From: Lachnospiraceae bacterium
Lineage (GTDB): Bacteria > Bacillota > Clostridia > Lachnospirales > Lachnospiraceae
Assembly: GCA_015057405.1 (NCBI GenBank)
Contig: SVEK01000022.1
Coordinates: 1-49,949, forward strand
Length of the DNA stretch: 49,949 nt
Reading direction: 5' to 3'
The notes below the pieces were generated by a model that searched no databases, had not been told where the DNA came from, and saw only the letters and a list, made by a program, of their open reading frames with translations. The translations under genes were made by a program, and so were the position numbers. This document shows positions 48,529 through 49,949 of the stretch, one piece after another (position 1 is the stretch's first letter; the number at the start of each line of letters is the position of its first letter).

Positions 48529-48572
48529 AGTATATATGGACATATTAAAAAGATTTGTAAAAGTGCGTCGAT
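48529..48572 (-). promoter_or_regulatory. Probable Spo0A-type spoIIE promoter with 21-bp spacing
   Basis: TTTACA (48556-48561), 21-bp spacer, TATACT (48529-48534) on the minus strand; start predicted near 48522, giving a 27-nt leader to GTG 48495. B. subtilis spoIIE is known for the same unusual 21-bp spacing with Spo0A activation. CGTCGAT at 48566-48572 matches 5 of 7 bases of the 0A box. Confidence 0.55.
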
Positions 48573-48602
48573 GCAAAATATATTTCGTCTGCATAATATG
48601 AC

Positions 48603-48635
48603 AAAAACTTCACGGGGAAAGCCTCCCCGTGAAGT
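48603..48635 (-). terminator. Terminator between divIC and spoIIE
   Basis: On the minus strand ACTTCACGGGG, a 7-nt loop and CCCCGTGAAGT followed by TTTTTG, 35 bp after the divIC stop. Confidence 0.9.
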
Positions 48636-48669
48636 TCATATAATCAATAAGACTATATTAAGTTATCAG

Positions 48670-48963
48670 TTATTCATCCTCCGGCTCGAACACAATATCC
48701 CCCGGATAAACAAGACCCAATTTTTCTCTGGCAATATTCTCAATATTCTCATCAGACTCAATGTAAGCCTTATACTCCTCGATTCCTTTTTGTTCCTCCT
48801 CAAGCTTTTCTATCTGTTTTTGATACTCAGATTCCTTTGCTTTCAAAGTCTCATATTTTGAATCAAGTTCTCTTCTGTTAAACATAATAACTGCAAATAC
48901 AATAAGCACTGCAATAGCAACTATTCCCATTCCTGATTTATGTTTTCTTATATTCCTCTTCAT
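48670..48963 (-). CDS. divIC: DivIC/FtsB-type septum formation initiator
   Basis: 97 aa bitopic protein: basic N-terminus, one helix at about 13-28, then an extracytoplasmic coiled coil (ELDSKYETLKAKESEYQKQI) and the conserved end ENIAREKLGLVYPGDIVF. Part of the DivIB-DivIC-FtsL complex of the divisome. Its place before spoIIE matches B. subtilis. RBS is weak (GAGTGAGTGA). Confidence 0.92.
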   Translation of the reverse strand: MKRNIRKHKSGMGIVAIAVLIVFAVIMFNRRELDSKYETLKAKESEYQKQIEKLEEEQKGIEEYKAYIESDENIENIAREKLGLVYPGDIVFEPEDE

Positions 48964-49218
48964 TCACTCACTCATCCCATCGCGCTATAGCCTATTTTCT
49001 TGATTATACACCTGTAGAATATATTTGGCAAGTGAAATGATTATAATCAAAACTATCAGCAACTTTTCTTATTTTGTTATCTTAACAGTCTTAATGTCAC
49101 TCCGGTAAGAATAATACATTTTCTTACCTTTTTTCACATTGATTATTTCAGTTATTTCTACTTCGGCATCCGGTCACTGTTTCCAATTCATACACAAACG
49201 CACTTATTTTAAAACACT
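48964..49218. other. Gap between divIC and the partial LRR gene
   Basis: 255 bp, AT-rich. On the minus strand a frame without its own good start is open at 49072-49173 and ends with TAA (49069-49071); it reads like the lysine-rich end of a secreted domain (VKKGKKMYYSYRSDIKTV) and may be a remnant. No promoter for divIC could be named with confidence. Confidence 0.35.
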
Positions 49219-49949
49219 TTAATTTTTCTTGAACTTAGCTTTTTTATTCACGCCACGTTTAATGAGCATCTTTTTGTATGCATTAAATTTCTTCTTTGGC
49301 ACTTTCACCGTCATCTTCTTTGGTGTCTTACCAAATACCTTGCTTCCGACTTTTTTTACAGTCAGTTTAGTTGTTTTGATTATCAAAGTCTCTAATTTAC
49401 TGCATCCGTAGAAGGCCTTGGCACCAATCTTTGCTACATTCTTTCCGATTGTAACTTTATTTAATTTCTTACATCCGGAGAATGCCTTCTTTTCAATAGC
49501 AGTTACCTTGTATGTCACTCCACTGATAACCACTGTATCAGGAACATTTACCGTAGCTGCTTTTTTGTTAGCCGGTGCAACGTACGTTACTGTTCCGTTT
49601 ACAATATCTGAAACAGTTATTTTGTAAATTGCTGTTCCATCATCGGCTGTACACTTAGTTCCTACCGGTAATACCTGTGGTTTGACTTCACCTATTGGTG
49701 TCTGTGTCGGTGCCTGCGACGGCTTAGCTGTCGGCTCCTTGGTTGGCGTTACTATCGGTACTGTTGGTTCCGGTGTCAAGGTTGGGGGTTCCGTCGGCTT
49801 CACCGTTGGCTCCACTGTCGGGGTTGGGGTTATTTCTAACTTATTCACAGTGATGATAAGGGTGTGTTCTCCTCTATTATACACACCATTGATTGGTGTA
49901 CTTACTTTGATAACGAATGTTCCCAATGTAGTCATGGTAAGGGTTGCAC
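49219..49949 (-). CDS. C-terminal part of a secreted BspA-like leucine-rich-repeat protein (cut by window edge)
   Basis: The frame is open to the right edge with no stop, so the gene starts outside; ATG 49935 is internal. What is visible (243 codons): the end of an Ig-like domain (TFVIKVSTPINGVYNRGEH), a Pro/Thr linker of the TPTVEPTVKPTEPPTLTPEP kind, then a domain with BspA-type repeats (AIEKKAFSGCKKLNKVTIG, KIGAKAFYGCSKLETLII) and a very basic tail (VPKKKFNAYKKMLIKRGVNK). Cell-surface binding role is likely by family. Confidence 0.85.
   Translation of the reverse strand, partial: ATLTMTTLGTFVIKVSTPINGVYNRGEHTLIITVNKLEITPTPTVEPTVKPTEPPTLTPEPTVPIVTPTKEPTAKPSQAPTQTPIGEVKPQVLPVGTKCTADDGTAIYKITVSDIVNGTVTYVAPANKKAATVNVPDTVVISGVTYKVTAIEKKAFSGCKKLNKVTIGKNVAKIGAKAFYGCSKLETLIIKTTKLTVKKVGSKVFGKTPKKMTVKVPKKKFNAYKKMLIKRGVNKKAKFKKN

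Noticed and set aside
48496..48594. SpoIIE start at ATG 48594 or 48543
   Set aside because: Both lie upstream of or inside the predicted promoter, just after the divIC terminator, and lack ribosome-binding sites.

Overview
The window reads as a chromosomal segment of a low-GC, Gram-positive anaerobe, most likely a Lachnospiraceae (Butyrivibrio/Lachnospira-like; inference from protein style, not from a search). Supporting signs are an AT-rich sequence with strong AGGAGG ribosome-binding sites, a Bacillus/Clostridium gene order (divIC-spoIIE-tilS-hpt-ftsH; abrB-like next to rsmI; rpsL-rpsG-fusA-tuf), dispersed endospore genes (yyaC, spoIIR, spmA, spmB, spoIIE), secreted proteins with Ig-like, Fn3 and leucine-rich domains, and a group 4 Ech-type [NiFe] hydrogenase. 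Nothing looks like a prophage, insertion sequence or CRISPR.

Layout. 1-286: start of a membrane protein cut by the window edge. 485-5203 (minus): the str operon rpsL-rpsG-fusA-tuf with a consensus promoter before rpsL, a second promoter before tuf and a terminator after tuf. 5280-8336 (minus): CvpA-family protein, DUF5711-type protein and a membrane-anchored LysM protein. 8580-9125 (plus): yyaC. 9110-11106 (minus): a secreted Fn3/NlpC-P60-like protein and recR. 11261-21811 (minus): the energy-converting hydrogenase module, transcribed echA-B-C-D-E-F, then hypF-C-D-E. 21889-24278 (minus): a stand-alone response regulator, an HPt protein and a secreted CE1-type esterase. 24312-24808: a 22-bp tandem array, a hairpin and a probable 6S RNA. 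24886-28269 (minus): a secreted leucine-rich-repeat protein, a small DUF6514-like protein and a CmpB-like membrane protein. 28508-30016 (plus): GH51 arabinofuranosidase. 30027-35467 (minus): class A PBP, two unknown proteins, DUF1934, murI, spoIIR. 35738-37681: ispE (plus) facing spmA-spmB (minus). 38100-39463 (plus): AbrB-like regulator, rsmI, tRNA-Leu(UAA). 39672-48963 (minus): GH13 amylase-family enzyme, then ftsH, hpt, tilS, spoIIE, divIC. 49219-49949: C-terminal part of a secreted leucine-rich-repeat protein cut by the right edge.

How the parts work together. The Ech enzyme should oxidise reduced ferredoxin, reduce protons to H2 and pump ions. The adjacent hyp genes supply the Fe(CN)2CO ligand assembly for its active site. 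HypA, HypB and an endopeptidase are not in the window, and EchE ends right after its last CxxC, so no C-terminal cleavage should be needed. Esterase, arabinofuranosidase and amylase-type enzymes fit a plant-polysaccharide fermenter that feeds reductant to Ech. Cell-wall growth (murI, PBP, divIC, NlpC/P60-like) and sporulation genes are interspersed.

The most interesting non-coding signals are these: a perfect 25-bp duplication carrying the palindrome TTGTACAA just upstream of the ech promoter; a 136-nt rod-like palindrome between echF and hypF; a 22-bp tandem array with a 44-bp superperiod next to the 6S RNA; and a 57-bp (19-codon) tandem duplication of the 3' end of spoIIE. No computation or search was run; all identities rest on reading motifs and gene order.
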